From: Euclidia mi
Lineage: Eukaryota > Arthropoda > Insecta > Lepidoptera > Erebidae
DNA: 64,000 nt
Direction: 5' to 3'
Assembly: GCA_944739405.2 (NCBI GenBank)
Contig: OX123190.2
Span: forward strand, 19,752,807-19,816,806
The position numbers and the translations under genes are program-made. Positions 52,247-63,916 of the stretch are shown here, in pieces; the stretch's first letter is position 1, and each line of letters begins with the position of its first letter. Under the pieces are notes generated by a model. That model saw only the letters and a program-made list of their open reading frames with translations. It was not told where the DNA came from and did not search any database.

Positions 52247-52844
52247 CGTTGGTAGGTTAGAAATTACTTACAAAGTAAAAAAAATGTATACAGTGATTTC
52301 CATGTAATAAATGGTTTGTACAAATTTTATCCGAATGAGCAAAACAGATATCAAGCTTTTAAAAAGATACCCAAAATAACGAAGTAAGATACAGAATTGG
52401 AGCACTAGTTCAATACATCACATGGTTATTTTTACGCGTCACGTCTACTTTCGACATTATTTGTTGCTCAACACTACTCAACAGCATGTTGCATCGAAAC
52501 AAAGCACAAGCCACGTGCAGTGCTGCCAATTATATTGAGTGTCTTATGTTGCGCTTCAATTATTGCCTAGTGTATACCAGGCTTTCTTTTCAACGTTTTC
52601 AGTGTGTGTTTGTTAGTGTTTTCTGTGATAATTTCACCTTTTACTGAAATAGATTTAATACCAAATTATTCGTAGCTATGGCAGCACTGAAATAGTGCAG
52701 TGAGTGTTGTTCTAATTACGTATCGATAAAATGAATTGTTTGCAAATGTTTTGAGAGTTTTTTGACACATTTTACCGGGTAATTATTTAGGTAATATTGT
52801 AAAGGATGTGAATATGGTTTTATCTTACATTTGCAGAATTGTAT
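52247..52844. other. No recognised feature
   Basis: Spacer between the hAT element and the LINE fragment; nothing coding. Confidence 0.5.
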
Positions 52845-54640
52845 AAGATAAGATAAGATAAGCTTTATTTGCATAAACATGTGTGTGTACATACAAAGAA
52901 AGTGCATACATACAAGATAACAAAATAAATTAAGTGCAAACATGTTTGTCACAGCATGACGTGCAAAAATAAATTGGTTACTTATAAAATTATACAAAAA
53001 AAGATACATTTAACAATATATTATTTTTTTTGTCCAAATTATTTAAATTTAATTATTTCATATTCAAATTATAAGATTATTATATAGATCTATTTAAATT
53101 TAATTATGTAAATACAAATTCTTTCTCATTAAGAAACTCAGTCACGCTATAATATGCTCTGGCGGTCAAGAAAGTACGAAGTTTATTTTTAAACATTGAT
53201 TGAGGCAGTTCCTTCCAACTTTTTGGTAATTTGTTAAAAATAATTGGTGCCATACAGTACACACTTTTGCGCATCAGGGTCGTCTTAGCGAATTGGAGAC
53301 AAAGTTGACTACTGTCGCGTCTATTGCGTGGAAATTCGTCGGCTAGACGCTTATAGTAATGTGGGTTCGACTTAACAAACACAGCTACTTCTAATATGTA
53401 TAAGCATGGTAAAGTTAACATTTTGTATTTTTTGAAATAGGGCACGCAGCTATCTGTCTTCATAAGTCTAAACATCGCCCGTAAACATCTTTTTTGAGAT
53501 GTGAATGCTGTTTCTTTTTCCGTTGAGTTACCCCAAAATATTAGCCCATAGCGTAGGTGGCTTTCTACCAAACCGTAGTATGCTGTAAGTAGACCATCCG
53601 TATATAATGTGCATGAAAGTGTGTGTAAAGCGTATGCAGATATACTTAGTTTTTTACATAACATTTCAATATGAGTTTTCCAGTTAAGGTTTTTATCAAT
53701 CTGGAGGCCAAGAAATTTTGTTGAGTTAACTTCTTCTATGTTTTCATTGCGGTAATGTATGTTGAGGTTCATACTAGGTAACCGTTGCGTAAAATGTATA
53801 GCCTTAGTTTTATTTAGGTTTATTTTTAAATTATGTTCCTGCATCCATTGGATAGCTGATTTTAAAGCATTATTTATATCAATCTCATACGTCTCTACAC
53901 TTTTACAAGGTATTGTCAAAGTACTGTCGTCCGCGAAAAGAGTCACTGGTTCTTCAATGCATTTAGGCAAGTCATTAATATATAATATAAAGAGAAATGG
54001 TCCTAAAACACTTCCCTGCGGTACCCCATATTTTACTTCACGACCTGATGATCGATAAATTTCTTCTTTCTTCTTTAAAATATTTATATGTCTAATTTCA
54101 GTGATTTGATACCTTTGTCTTAAATATGATTCAATTAAATTAAGGACATTACCTCTAATGCCATAAGCTTCCAACTTGTTTAATAATGTAGTATAGTGTA
54201 CGTGGTCAAATGCCTGGGTCATGTCACAGAAAATGCCACAGACCGGATTTCGTTTATCGATATTATTAATTACATTGTATAAAAAGTCATATATAGCCAT
54301 ATTTGTTGTCCTATGTTGTCGAAAGCCTTTCTGTTCGTCACATAAAATATTACTTTTTTTTACAAATTCAGATAGTTCTTTATATATATACTTCTCAAAT
54401 ATTTTGGAAATTACTGGAATAAGTGCAATAGGCCGGTAGTTTTCCATTAGATCTCTATTCTCTTTTTTAAATAGGGGCTTTATAATAGAAGTTTTTAATG
54501 CAGATGGATAGACACCCGCGCTTATACTTAAATTTATTATATGACTTAGATGACCACATACTTCTGCTGATACATGTTTTATACCATATGTTTCATATTG
54601 TTTTGTATCGTCAGAGCGTAAACGATAAATTGATCAATAT
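52845..54640 (-). mobile_element. 5'-truncated LINE (reverse transcriptase to tail)
   Basis: Begins near 54640, where the frame meets a TGA, and ends at the tail near 52848, with AAATAAAGCTTATC and repeated ATCTT on the minus strand. The 3' UTR is about 255 bp. Typical of target-primed insertion cut short at the 5' end. Confidence 0.8.
53104..54637 (-). pseudogene. LINE reverse transcriptase fragment, open for about 510 codons
   Basis: The frame is open from about 54637 to the stop at 53104; the first ATG is at 54447, but homology starts upstream (AEVCGHLSHIINLSISAGVY, PSALKTSIIKPLFKKENRD). Reverse-transcriptase motifs follow in order: MENYRPIALIPVISKIFEKY, EQKGFRQHRTTNMAIYDF, CDMTQAFDHVHYTTLLNKL, GVPQGSVLGPFLFILYINDL, and FADDSTLTI. 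The thumb region and the C-terminal LP.SWKELPQSMFKNKLRTFL block are complete. The endonuclease and ORF1 are missing, so it is a dead-on-arrival copy although uninterrupted. It differs from the other two LINEs in the window (FADD rather than YADD), so it is a separate lineage of the Jockey/CR1 assemblage. Confidence 0.85.
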
Positions 54641-55247
54641 AATTAATGCATTAAGATCACGACTGCAAGTTATGAACATATTTTGAAGTCAGAGCCTTAC
54701 TGGTAACATATTATTATGATTAAGTTTTCCAAAATAGGATAAAGAAGTTTATTATCTTAAGGATTACAAGTTTTCTAGACTAATTAAAGCACGATGTGTT
54801 TTTAAGAATTCGATCACACGATCTAGCAAATCTATGAAAAATACATCTAGCAACTCAGCGACCCTGCGTTATATTTCAGATAATGCCTGTTTTTTTTATA
54901 TTTACCATGACACAGTATTGCCAAAATACAAAATTTTACTGAAATACTTATTATTAAATCATCATGTCAGCCGATCTCCACTGCTGGACATAGAACTCCC
55001 CCAAGGTTCGCCACACAGATGAGTCTTGAGCCACTTGCTATTATTAAATAATATATTGTCCGATACAGTTTAAAAGATTATCGATATTTACGGCGAAGTA
55101 GCACAGCATGTTAGTGCCAACCCTACCCGTAACTGTCATGTGTCAGTTTTCTGTCAATAGCTGTAGTGTATAATTTTTTTGTGTTCTAAGGTGGAAATGA
55201 ATTAAATTTATTTTATACCTTTCAGTGTTCTATTAATCAGAATAAAA
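54641..55247. other. ACAP upstream region with an RTE-tail fragment
   Basis: At about 54955-55020 there is TCAGCCGATCTCCACTGCTG, GACATAGA, a piece of the RTE/SINE 3' end in minus orientation, some 230 bp before the ACAP start codon. The 5' UTR and promoter of ACAP must also lie here; no motif stands out. Confidence 0.5.
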
Positions 55248-55300
55248 ATGAAACCGCGTATAGATTTTGACGAATGCCTTAGAGATTCGCCTAAATTTAG
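55248..55300 (+). CDS. CenB1A: ACAP exon 1 (start)
   Basis: 53 bp encoding MKPRIDFDECLRDSPKF plus two bases; donor GTATTGTGA. Too short for ordinary ORF detection; identified from the conserved ACAP N-terminus. The next intron is only 107 bp. Confidence 0.9.
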
Positions 55301-58300
55301 GTATTGTGAACATTGTAATCAATGAAAGTTATACATAGAAAGTGAAATTTAGTACGTGTTGTGTGTGTTAATTATTGTATAAGCCGTCCTGTTTGTTATT
55401 ATTGTAGGGAGCAGCTGGAAACTGAAGAAGCTAGTATAGATGGATTGGAACAGAAACTTGACAAAGTTCTCAAAGCATGCTCTGTTATGATAGAGTCTGG
55501 TAAAATATATATGAGTCACAGAGGGTGAGTATTGTGCTCCTTTCGCTTTTGCTAGATTTTTCCCATACCTTACGCTTCCGTACTGGCATATCAAATGATT
55601 CAACATTCGTCACTGTTTCTAGTGTCTTCAATCAAAATGTCATGTATAATTTAAACTGATTTTAAAACATGATTTGATAAAATATGAGTAATGTATCAGT
55701 AATCCATCTGTCCATTGCAATTAGTGGACAATGTTTTACCATATGCCACCATATAGATAATATAAACATAAATAAAAAATAAGTAAAATGATAGTGTTCA
55801 TTGTTGTAGCCATGCAAGCTGTTTGTAGATTATTGATTGGTGTGCAGTGACCTTTATCACTGTTATATTATCTATTGTTTGTACAACATTATGAGTATTT
55901 TACTCTTTACTCTATAGGCCACAGTAATGCCTTTAACTAAAAACAGATCATGCACAGAACAAAGCATATATTGTACAAGGCTACATACATATTTTAGTTC
56001 TCAGCCTTTGTTAAAACAATGCATGTAACAGTTTTTTTTTAATTTTATGTGCTGGTTATACAATGGCACTATTTGATGTAGTAGTAGTTTAAATTACTTT
56101 AAATATTAAAGTTTGATAGATGGCACTAGCATTAATATTATAATGATATAGGTATATTATTTCATTTATTTTATTTTCCCATTTATTAAAACTGCTTATT
56201 ATGTATGTTATTGACTAAGGCACAGTAGACAATTTTACCTTAGAATTTCCTACACATAGACAGCAAAATATTGATAAAAATCATAGATAGGTAATTTTAT
56301 GTATGTGATGCTAAATCTTAATAAATAAAATTTACTTAGTACCAATTAACAATATGGTTCTTTTACATTATATTTAAAAAGCTTCCAATAAAAATAAATG
56401 TAGATGAATGCTCTGATACATCTACAAATAAGGTTGTTGACCTTTGACTTATACAAGCATATTATCACACTTCAAGATATATTCTTTTAAACTGGTGAAA
56501 TGAAGTGTTTATTGTAAACAAATAACTTGTTATTTCAAAAAGACATTGGAATAAGTTAATATAACGTAAATGAATTTTCTTTGAAGTAATTTTATAATGT
56601 CCTACTTAGGATTGAAGTTGTTGGCAAGGTCAATGTCCTTACTGTTTAGCTGCTGTGTTTTCAATCTAATTTACACATTCATTAGATTCAATTCAGAATA
56701 AACTGTGAACTCTTGGTTCATAGGAGGTTGCATGCTTCAATTTTAAGTATGGTCATTTTTTTTCCTGATGATATTTAAATACTATGTTGTGTGTGAACAA
56801 AAATCCCAATGATGCATATTTCAAAGTAAGGATTTAACCTATTTCAAAGTTTGGACTTATCCATATTAAATTTATTGAACAAAATACTTGTGACTTTCTT
56901 AAAAATGTTTACTTATATGGAAAGTTTAAATACAGGATCTTAAAAATCAAAACAATGACTAATTATGACATATTGATTTGGTTTTTAATTTTGTGTTCTA
57001 TGTCTGTCTTATAATTATGTATCTCAAAGCTTCTACTTTCTAGATTTCAATGGTTAGAGTGTTGGCTTATTTGTAGGAATCAGGTTCATAATAGGACTGA
57101 CAGGTTATTTATTTTTAGGACATTCACAAATGCACTTTGGGACCTATCAAGTAGTTTCTCGGAAGATCCGGCCGTGATGGCCACTTTGAACAGAATGATT
57201 CATAGTCTGCAAGAGATGAACAAGTTTCATTCCATACTGCTCGACCAAGTCTCGAGGACTGTGCTCAAGAATCTCACTGCTTTTATTAAAGTGTAAGTAT
57301 TTTATAATTATGATAATATTGGACTGCTCAGACGCCGTGATGATTTAAGTGGTCTCCTTGCTGTTTGTAAAATTTGTTTTTAATTTGAGCTTATTATTAT
57401 ATTGGTAGTAGATGACATATATTTTTTTATTTTTTTTTTACATACAAGCATGAGAATCTTTGATAAAATCTGTGTGGAAGGCAGGAATTAAATACTCTCA
57501 TGTGAAGCAAAAACTGCTATTTGCTTTTAAAAATAATTATCATATTTTTACTGATTGCAATGTTTATGGTCAAATGTCATACTTGAAGTTTACTGACTAA
57601 TTTTAGAATAAACAAATCATTTTAGGCGCATTCAATATTTGTATGACACTATTGCAAAAATTGAAATGTCTATCAATAAATGTATTGAAAGTGCCCTTTG
57701 TTCACTAGTAAGTATTTAACAAGTATATTTTTAGGTATCTTTATTAATTTGTTGATCATGTCAATTATTGTTTTGTTTCGTGTTTCGTGATTGTACCAAC
57801 ATTCGTTGCAATGAGGATGCTATAAGCCTATAACCACTCTTCTCGTGCAATCCATCCTTGGAGAAAATGCCTTTAGAACGCCGCAACCCGCTTAGTGTCG
57901 CCGCACACGGGCCATCGGCCACAACCACAAAACGCCGCCACCGGCATATTTCCTATAGATTTCATACATTTTATATGGACTCGCCGCACACGGTTAAAGC
58001 CGGTGGCAGCCACACGCTGCAATCGTCGTTGCGCGCTTCTTGTGGCCGGCCACTAAACGCCGACACGAAACGTCGCTACACGCTACTTGCGCGATTCCCC
58101 ACCCCTCTCTCCCTTCCTCAGTAAGTAAACCTGTTAAAGTCAGAGGCAACGCAAGTGGCGACCACCGGCCACAAGTGGCTGCTGCGCGCTTCAGCTACTT
58201 TTGTAGCTGCGTCTAGCTTCTTGTGGCGGCGTTTGTGGTTGTGGCCAGTGGCCCGTGTGCGGTGACCCTTAGCGATAATTACTCATCATCATCTTCCTAG

Positions 58301-59726
58301 CGTTAACCCGGTTACATTCAAGACTTTTGCTTCAAAGCTCAGGGTCCTCTCATCATCTCATCTAGTTTAACTAAATTTTCCAGAAAGTTTCCTTTGCCGC
58401 ATACCATTAGCTAATGGTTAGACGTCAAATTATAATTCACTATAACAACACAGTCAAAGGTCTTATCCAGTATTCTCATATTATTAACAGTTTACTCAAT
58501 CCTTGGCTTAGTAAAATTGAAAAGTGTAATTTATTACTGTAACTAAATGCACCTTAGGGAAATAAACAGTTATATTTTTAGTTATCGCAGCTTCCAGCAC
58601 ACAGCGTGCGCGATAATATTTACCTTAAAGTTCATTGATTTACTCTGGCCAGCTTTGATGTATATTCACGTTGTACTATTTTGAGATTTCTGTTTGCTTT
58701 TGTTTATCAACATTGTAAAATATTTTTAACCCATCTGTTTAGTAAAATAAGGAACAACAAATTACCTATCTTAGCAATATGCCGTACCATTACGATGTAA
58801 AGAAAAATACACGTAATTTAAAAAACTGCGGGGAATACCCGTGAAGGCTTGAACCAACGATAAGTCTGCCTCTAATAACTTTTACGGATACAAAAGTTGA
58901 CACAAAAAACGATACAGCATAAACGCACAACAATAACGTAAATAAAATAATACAATCATTCGTTCGTACAATTGATAGTGCCACATGGCAGACACCCCGC
59001 ATCCTGCCTCGCTTCTCATATAGATATGGTTTGTTACAGAGATATCAAAGGTGTTAAGGAAAGTAAGAATCACTTTGATAAGATCTCAAACGAACTGGAT
59101 ACTTCTTTAATTAGAAATTCACAGGTGAGTTGTCTCTAGTTTCATAATTTACTACTTTAATACTTTATACATACATACATACATAGACTCACGCCTGTTT
59201 CCCCGAAGGGGTAGGCCACAGAAATTCATTTCTGTGGGGTAGGCAGAGGCATATTAAACGCCCACTTTTTGCCAGTGTTTTGATCCCACGTAATAGGTGG
59301 CGAGCCTATTGCCGCTTATTGGGACATTTTGTTTGCCAGAGCCTCGTCCGTTGATCGGCAGGTGCACCACTTGCAGGTGAGGTTGGCTTGGGACCCTAAG
59401 TTCTTGGTGGGAACCCTATGCACCCTAATAATTTAATAATTTATATAATAACATAACCACCTGTAACGGAATCCCGCTTACTATCAAATGGGCTGCCTTG
59501 GTTTTATAAGGACTAACGCAGTAAGCTCGTTAGTAACTATCAGCTCTACGCTCTCAGAACAAGTAAAAACGGCAGATTTAGCGCACTAAAGATTGTGAGT
59601 GGTTCTGTAAGCACAGGCCAACTAGGGACTACTTCAGCCACTAACACATATTTAAAAACGTAGCTTCACTTTTTAGGGTTCCGTACCTAAAAGGTAAAAA
59701 ACGGAACCCTATTACTAAGCCTCCGC

Positions 59727-59770
<44 letters not shown>

Positions 59771-62359
59771 ACCAGGCTGTATCTCATAAACCATGATAGC
59801 TAGAAAGCTGAAATTTTCACAAATTATGTATTTCCGTTGCCGCTATAACAACAAATACTAAAAATAAAAAAAATGAAAATATTAAGGGGGGGTCCCATAC
59901 AAAAAACGTGTTTTTTTTCGTATTTTTTGCTCAAAATTACTAACTGTAACAGGTAGACGCTTTAAATTTTCACAGAATATGTAGTTGTATATTACCTTTC
60001 AAAATAAATAATTAAATTTAAAAAAAGTAAATAATAAAGGGGGGCTCCCATACAACAAACGTAATTTTTAAGCAATTTGTTACTCGATCTTAATAAACAG
60101 GTAGAAACTTATAAAGTATTTAAGTATACATACAACGAACGTGATTTTCTTTTATAGATGATGGTACGGAACCCTTCGTGCGCGAGTCCGACTCGCACTT
60201 GCCCAATTTTATTATTTACGATGAGCTATCAACCGCTTTATGCTTGATCTGGTTTAAGACCCTTTTGGCGATGCTAAGATTCTAACTAGCGACTCTAGCG
60301 GCAAATTTCGAAGTTATCCGGACACGACACTTTTGACAGCTCAATACAATTACCACTATAACCTCGAAGCAAAGTTGTGTTGAAAGCTGTCAAAAGTGTT
60401 GTACCCGGACAACTTCCAAATTCGCCGCTAGAGGCGGCGGATAATCTATAGAGAAGTTTCCTGCAAGTGAAATAAATTATACTAGTATTTTTATCTAGTG
60501 AAACATGTCAAAATAATAGTAGTTTCATTCATCAATTAATGTTAAAAGTTAATTTAACATTTTTATCGTCAATTTATTGATAATAAGTATTCTACTTGAC
60601 AGCAAAACACTATGACGTCACTACGTCATATTTCTAAGCATATTTCATACAAAACCCTTGGCAAAGGTCGTTTTTGACATTTGATTAAAAGTGCTTGATT
60701 TGACTAGTTGGAAACAACCCTATTACCAGTAGATCAACCCAAGCAATCAACTAAAAAGTTTTTAGAGAAACTAAAGGTTTTCTAACAGAAAATCATAGCA
60801 ACACTGATTGACCCCAGTATTTGTAGTTTGTACTGGCACTGCACAATCTCGCGCCAACATCAGTGCGATCTCATATTACGGCACCAATAAATTTGCAGTA
60901 AAACAAATTGTTTCTGTTCGTTTTCAATGTGAACTGCAGTATCTAAGGCACGAGGAAAATAATTTGTGTATCCTTTAGGTATTGCCTTCAAATATAGTGT
61001 AGGGATCATTTACCTATACCTACCTATATTCATTTAGGATTATGTAATGTTCACGAGTCACCGTAGTCATGATGAAAATAGAGCATTATTACTTTGTCCT
61101 TTCTTTTTGATTTTACTAAAAGAGTTATCAAGTAAATCCTTTTGACACTCATTGATTCATCATCAGCTCTTTATACTGTCCCACTGCTGAGCATGGGCTT
61201 CTTCCCATTATGAGAAGGGTAAGGCCATAGTCCACCACGCTGGCCAAGTACGGGTTGGCAGATTTCACATGTCTTTCGAGAACATTATGAAGAACTCTCA
61301 GACATGCAGGTTTCCTCACGATGTTTTCCTTCATCGTTTAGCAAGCGATAATTAACAATACGCACATAACTCCGAAAAGTTACGGTGCGCGCCGTGGATT
61401 CGAACCCGGACCCTCTGCGTAGCATTCTGTCGGTCTCTCCACTAGGCTATCGCTGGCTTTCATTGATTATCATCTTATAAACATATACATTCTTGGACAA
61501 AACGCAACATGTACTTGATCATAATCGGCAAAGGTGTGTAGCTTGTCTTTAATGTCAAGGCGTTAATTAAGTGGTAGTAGTACCACAGGATAAATGCGGT
61601 AAGGCGCCTTAAAAACATAATTGGCGAAGTACTGCAAACCGCTTATTGCAAGTGAAAGCCAAATATTAGTTTTCGAATCCTTGTGGTGACGGATGAGAAT
61701 ACACGGTGACTCTTCCCCATTTCATCCGGTGTGTGTGGTAAGAGGCGGCTAAGGAAAATACAAGAAGCCGAGAAAACGTCATCAAAGTCACCAATCTGTT
61801 TGGCCAGTGTGGTATACTTAAAATTCTCCTATTGACTGGCAATGCTATGTGACGCAAATTAATAGAGGCTTATATAGAGGTTCCGGGTTCGATTGCTGGG
61901 TCGGGCAAAAGTGATACTGGGTTTTTCCGAATTCTCAGTAGCAACACGGAGTCTGGTGATGTGCCCGGTAACGGCAAAAGGCTCGCCCTCTATTACGTGG
62001 GAGATAAAAAATCATGGTGAAATGTGGGCGTAATATTACACCCCTGCCTATCCCTTCGGGGATACAGGCGTGAATCTATAAAAATAAAAATATATTATAT
62101 CCAGCAATGGTCTGTCGGAAGTCTGTAAGAGATTTTCTAACAGCCTTTTCACTCTCAGTGTTCGGCAGTACCTATTCGTCGTTCTACCTATGATGCATGA
62201 ATGGTGTTTGTGTAGGTTTCGCGCCACAAACTGTCCGAAGTGGAGGAGGTGGTGAATCTCTTGTTGGCGACGCGCTCGTGCTTCCGCCACACCGCGCTGG
62301 ACCATGTGCAGAAGATCACCATGCTGCAGGCCAGGAAGCGGCACGAAATCATCGCTACG
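55248..62359 (+). CDS. CenB1A: ACAP / centaurin-beta Arf-GAP, first five exons (partial)
   Basis: Join: 55248-55300, 55408-55524, 57119-57292, 59040-59124, 62216-62359: 573 bp, 191 residues, all GT-AG and in phase (2,2,2,0). The start MKPRIDFDECLRDSPKFRE is the characteristic N-terminus of ACAP proteins. The stretch that follows is the BAR domain: EASIDGLEQKLDKVLKACSV, MIESGKIYMSHR, FTNALWDLSSSFSEDPAV, NKFHSILLDQVSRTVLKNLT, SKNHFDKISNELDTSLIRNS, HKLSEVEEVVNLLL, CFRHTALDHVQKITMLQARK. ACAPs sense membrane curvature by this domain, bind phosphoinositides with a PH domain and act as GAPs for Arf6 in endosomal recycling. The PH, Arf-GAP and ankyrin parts lie beyond the window. CenB1A is the fly name. 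Confidence 0.92.
55408..55524 (+). CDS. CenB1A: ACAP exon 2
   Basis: 117 bp. Acceptor TTATTATTGTAG, donor GTGAGTATT. Encodes EQLETEEASIDGLEQKLDKV and LKACSVMIESGKIYMSHR. Confidence 0.92.
55525..57118. other. ACAP intron 2
   Basis: 1.6 kb, AT-rich, with no recognised insertion; one of the few element-poor stretches in the window. Confidence 0.5.
57119..57292 (+). CDS. CenB1A: ACAP exon 3
   Basis: 174 bp. Acceptor TTATTTTTAG, donor GTAAGTATT. Encodes TFTNALWDLSSSFSEDPAVM through VLKNLTAFIK. Confidence 0.92.
57895..58268. mobile_element. PIF/Harbinger-type MITE in ACAP intron 3, 374 bp
   Basis: Ends G(T/G)GTC(G/A)CCGCACACGGGCC and its inverse GGCCCGTGTGCGGTGACCC, continuing as GGCCACAACCACAAA.CGCC. 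TTA flanks both sides (57892-57894, 58269-58271). GC-rich. The 88-codon ORF inside is not a gene. Confidence 0.85.
58283..58345 (-). repeat. RTE/SINE 3'-end fragment
   Basis: ATCATCATCTTCCTAGCGTT, AACCCGG: minus-sense tail of the TGATGA class. Confidence 0.5.
59040..59124 (+). CDS. CenB1A: ACAP exon 4
   Basis: 85 bp. Acceptor TTTGTTACAG, donor GTGAGTTGT. Encodes DIKGVKESKNHFDKISNELD and TSLIRNSQ. Confidence 0.92.
59180..59405 (-). mobile_element. SINE family C fragment in ACAP intron 4
   Basis: Carries TCACGCCTGTTTCCCCGAAG and GGCGAGCCTATTGCCG. A 22-bp palindrome (CCACAGAAAT / ATTTCTGTGG) interrupts the GGGGTAGG block at 59215-59240. The tRNA head is lost. Confidence 0.7.
59675..60207 (+). 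repeat. Dispersed repeat with (CTGT)n
   Basis: Starts TAGGGTTCCGTACCTAAAAG, then ACGGAACCCT, includes about ten CTGT units at 59728-59770, and ends ACGGAACCCTTCGTGCGCGA, then GTCCGACTCGCACTTG. A block of this type is common in moth genomes; the class is unclear to me. Confidence 0.65.
60283..60440. repeat. Foldback MITE with arms of about 55 bp
   Basis: CTCTAGCGGCAAATTTCGAA, GACACTTTTGACAGCT pairs with AGCTGTCAAAAGTGTTG, CCAAATTCGCCGCTAGAG. The loop is about 45 bp. Confidence 0.8.
60441..61149. other. ACAP intron 4, no recognised feature
   Basis: Nothing structured seen. Confidence 0.5.
61158..61460 (-). mobile_element. tRNA-derived SINE, full length (family A)
   Basis: Minus copy of 4932-5253: right end CTCCACTAGGCTATCGCTGG (A box, minus sense), B box TGGATTCGAACCCGGAC (plus-sense), left end TCATCATCAGC. 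CATTGATT flanks both sides (61150-61157, 61461-61468), a target duplication. Confidence 0.85.
61676..61845 (+). repeat. Fragment of the 23700-23945 repeat family
   Basis: Shares the block around GTGTGTGGTAAGAGGCGGCT, ACCAATCTGTTTGGCCAGTG and TGGTATA. Confidence 0.6.
61865..62085 (+). mobile_element. SINE family C, 131 bp upstream of ACAP exon 5
   Basis: B box GGGTTCGATTGCTGGG, body GTGATGTGCCCGGTAACGGC, end CCCTTCGGGGATACAGGCGT. Confidence 0.75.
62216..62359 (+). CDS. CenB1A: ACAP exon 5
   Basis: 144 bp, 48 codons. Acceptor GTTTGTGTAG, donor GTGAGTTGT. GC-rich compared with its surroundings. Encodes VSRHKLSEVEEVVNLLLATR and CFRHTALDHVQKITMLQARK. Confidence 0.92.
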
Positions 62360-62789
62360 GTGAGTTGTACCTGATTATCATAAGCATTTACTTACAGTGG
62401 CCGCAGGACATCAATACCCCGTGTCCACGCCTGGCTTATCCCAGGTGAAAACATCGTACAAAACGAAATATTTTATATTTATTTTCGACGTGACTGAGAT
62501 TTGTTACAACACACAAGTATATGTATTTACAATTTTAAGGAATCGGTTTATGCCGCATTTGCCGAGTAAAAGAATTAATTGATCCAAAAACTGTTCTGTC
62601 GGGTAAAAATTGTCTTTTGCGTCTAGTGTCATACAAGTCGTATTTATAGGTATGAAATCTACCAACTATATGTAAGCTAGCCTGAAATCAGGCAGACGTG
62701 CCTACGATTGTTAAGTGTTAAGTTAATGCGCCGTACCTACCTACTTAGCACTTTATACATAATACATGTAATCCTTAGCATAGAATGAT

Positions 62790-63135
62790 GATGATGTCCT
62801 CCTGACCGATTTCGGCCACGGCGCCTTGTCTATATAATTATGAGACTTGCCATCTGCGCGGGACATATTATAGTGCACAAGTTTGAGCGCATACACAAGT
62901 GCACTCTCTATTCCCTCACTCTCATAGTCCGATGGGACGCCACTTGCGACACGACCGGAGAGATATTGGGCGCAGGACCATCGGCTTAACGTGCTTTCCG
63001 AGGCACGGGGGTGTAACACCGCCAACTCCCTCACTCCGAACTTCTATTGGATAATCCTAACAGAAAAACCCAATATCACTTTTTTTGTCCGACCCGGGAA
63101 TCAAACCCGAGACCTCATGATCCGCATCTAGCATA
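62790..63135 (-). repeat. Dispersed repeat with tRNA-like end in ACAP intron 5
   Basis: The right end has a minus-sense B box (plus-sense CGACCCGGGAATCAAACCCG, AGACCTCATGATCC). The middle has GGACCATCGGCTTAACGTGC and TTTCCGAGGCACGG. Probably another SINE family. Confidence 0.55.
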
Positions 63136-63916
63136 GAAATATCATGTCTATAAACTGACTGCCAAAATATACTTTTTAGTTTAGTAACAGTTGGCGAGTT
63201 ATCGACCGGCATGTGGCTTATTGTGTGTTGTACCCCAATATCACGTATTTTTGTCCCGTGTAGATGATACATACACGCACATTTTGGTAGATATGTTTAG
63301 GCTAATTTCTAGGTAGGGATGGCATCTAGGTATGTGGCATTGCTCGCGTTTGGGCTTGTTTAGTGAGCGATCTGCGTAGGCGATACGATTAACGTGGTCC
63401 AGGTCAATTTGGACGCTTTGAGTGTTACGGACGGACATCCTAATATTTATTTTTTCTTTTTGTTATGTTTAATGGAGAATGGTGATACAGGCGTGACCTA
63501 ATATTTCTATATCGGAATATTATTTTTGGTGCACCTTTACGTCACTTACGGTGCGCAAGGAAGAACAGCAATCGTGTCGCCACGACCGATCACAAGCTGA
63601 TTGTGAACCGTACTGGCACATCGATTGCGACATACAGGGTAAAAATTTCGAAATACGTCGTCGTTTTTAGGGGTTGTGAGTGATTGGAGAGGGGGAGGGG
63701 AGAGGTCTCGGAACCCCCTCTCACCATTTTCACTTGCCGGAAATACTTGGCTTCCTATGAAAAAAAAAATCCTCCAAACATCGGTATGTATGGCACGGCT
63801 AACTTCCACATTCTTCACACTAGTTTAATAAACTAAACTATTTTCGGATTAAGGGTCAAAAGAGAACCTAACATAACCTATTTAGTTACTTATTACAGTC
63901 GCACCTAACCCTAGGC
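63136..63916. other. ACAP intron 5, no recognised feature
   Basis: Contains a purine-rich GGAGAGGGGGAGGGGAGAGG run at 63686-63705; no coding signal. Confidence 0.5.

Noticed and set aside
57858..58124. 88-codon plus ORF in ACAP intron 3
   Set aside because: It lies within the GC-rich Harbinger-type MITE and has no protein-like signature.
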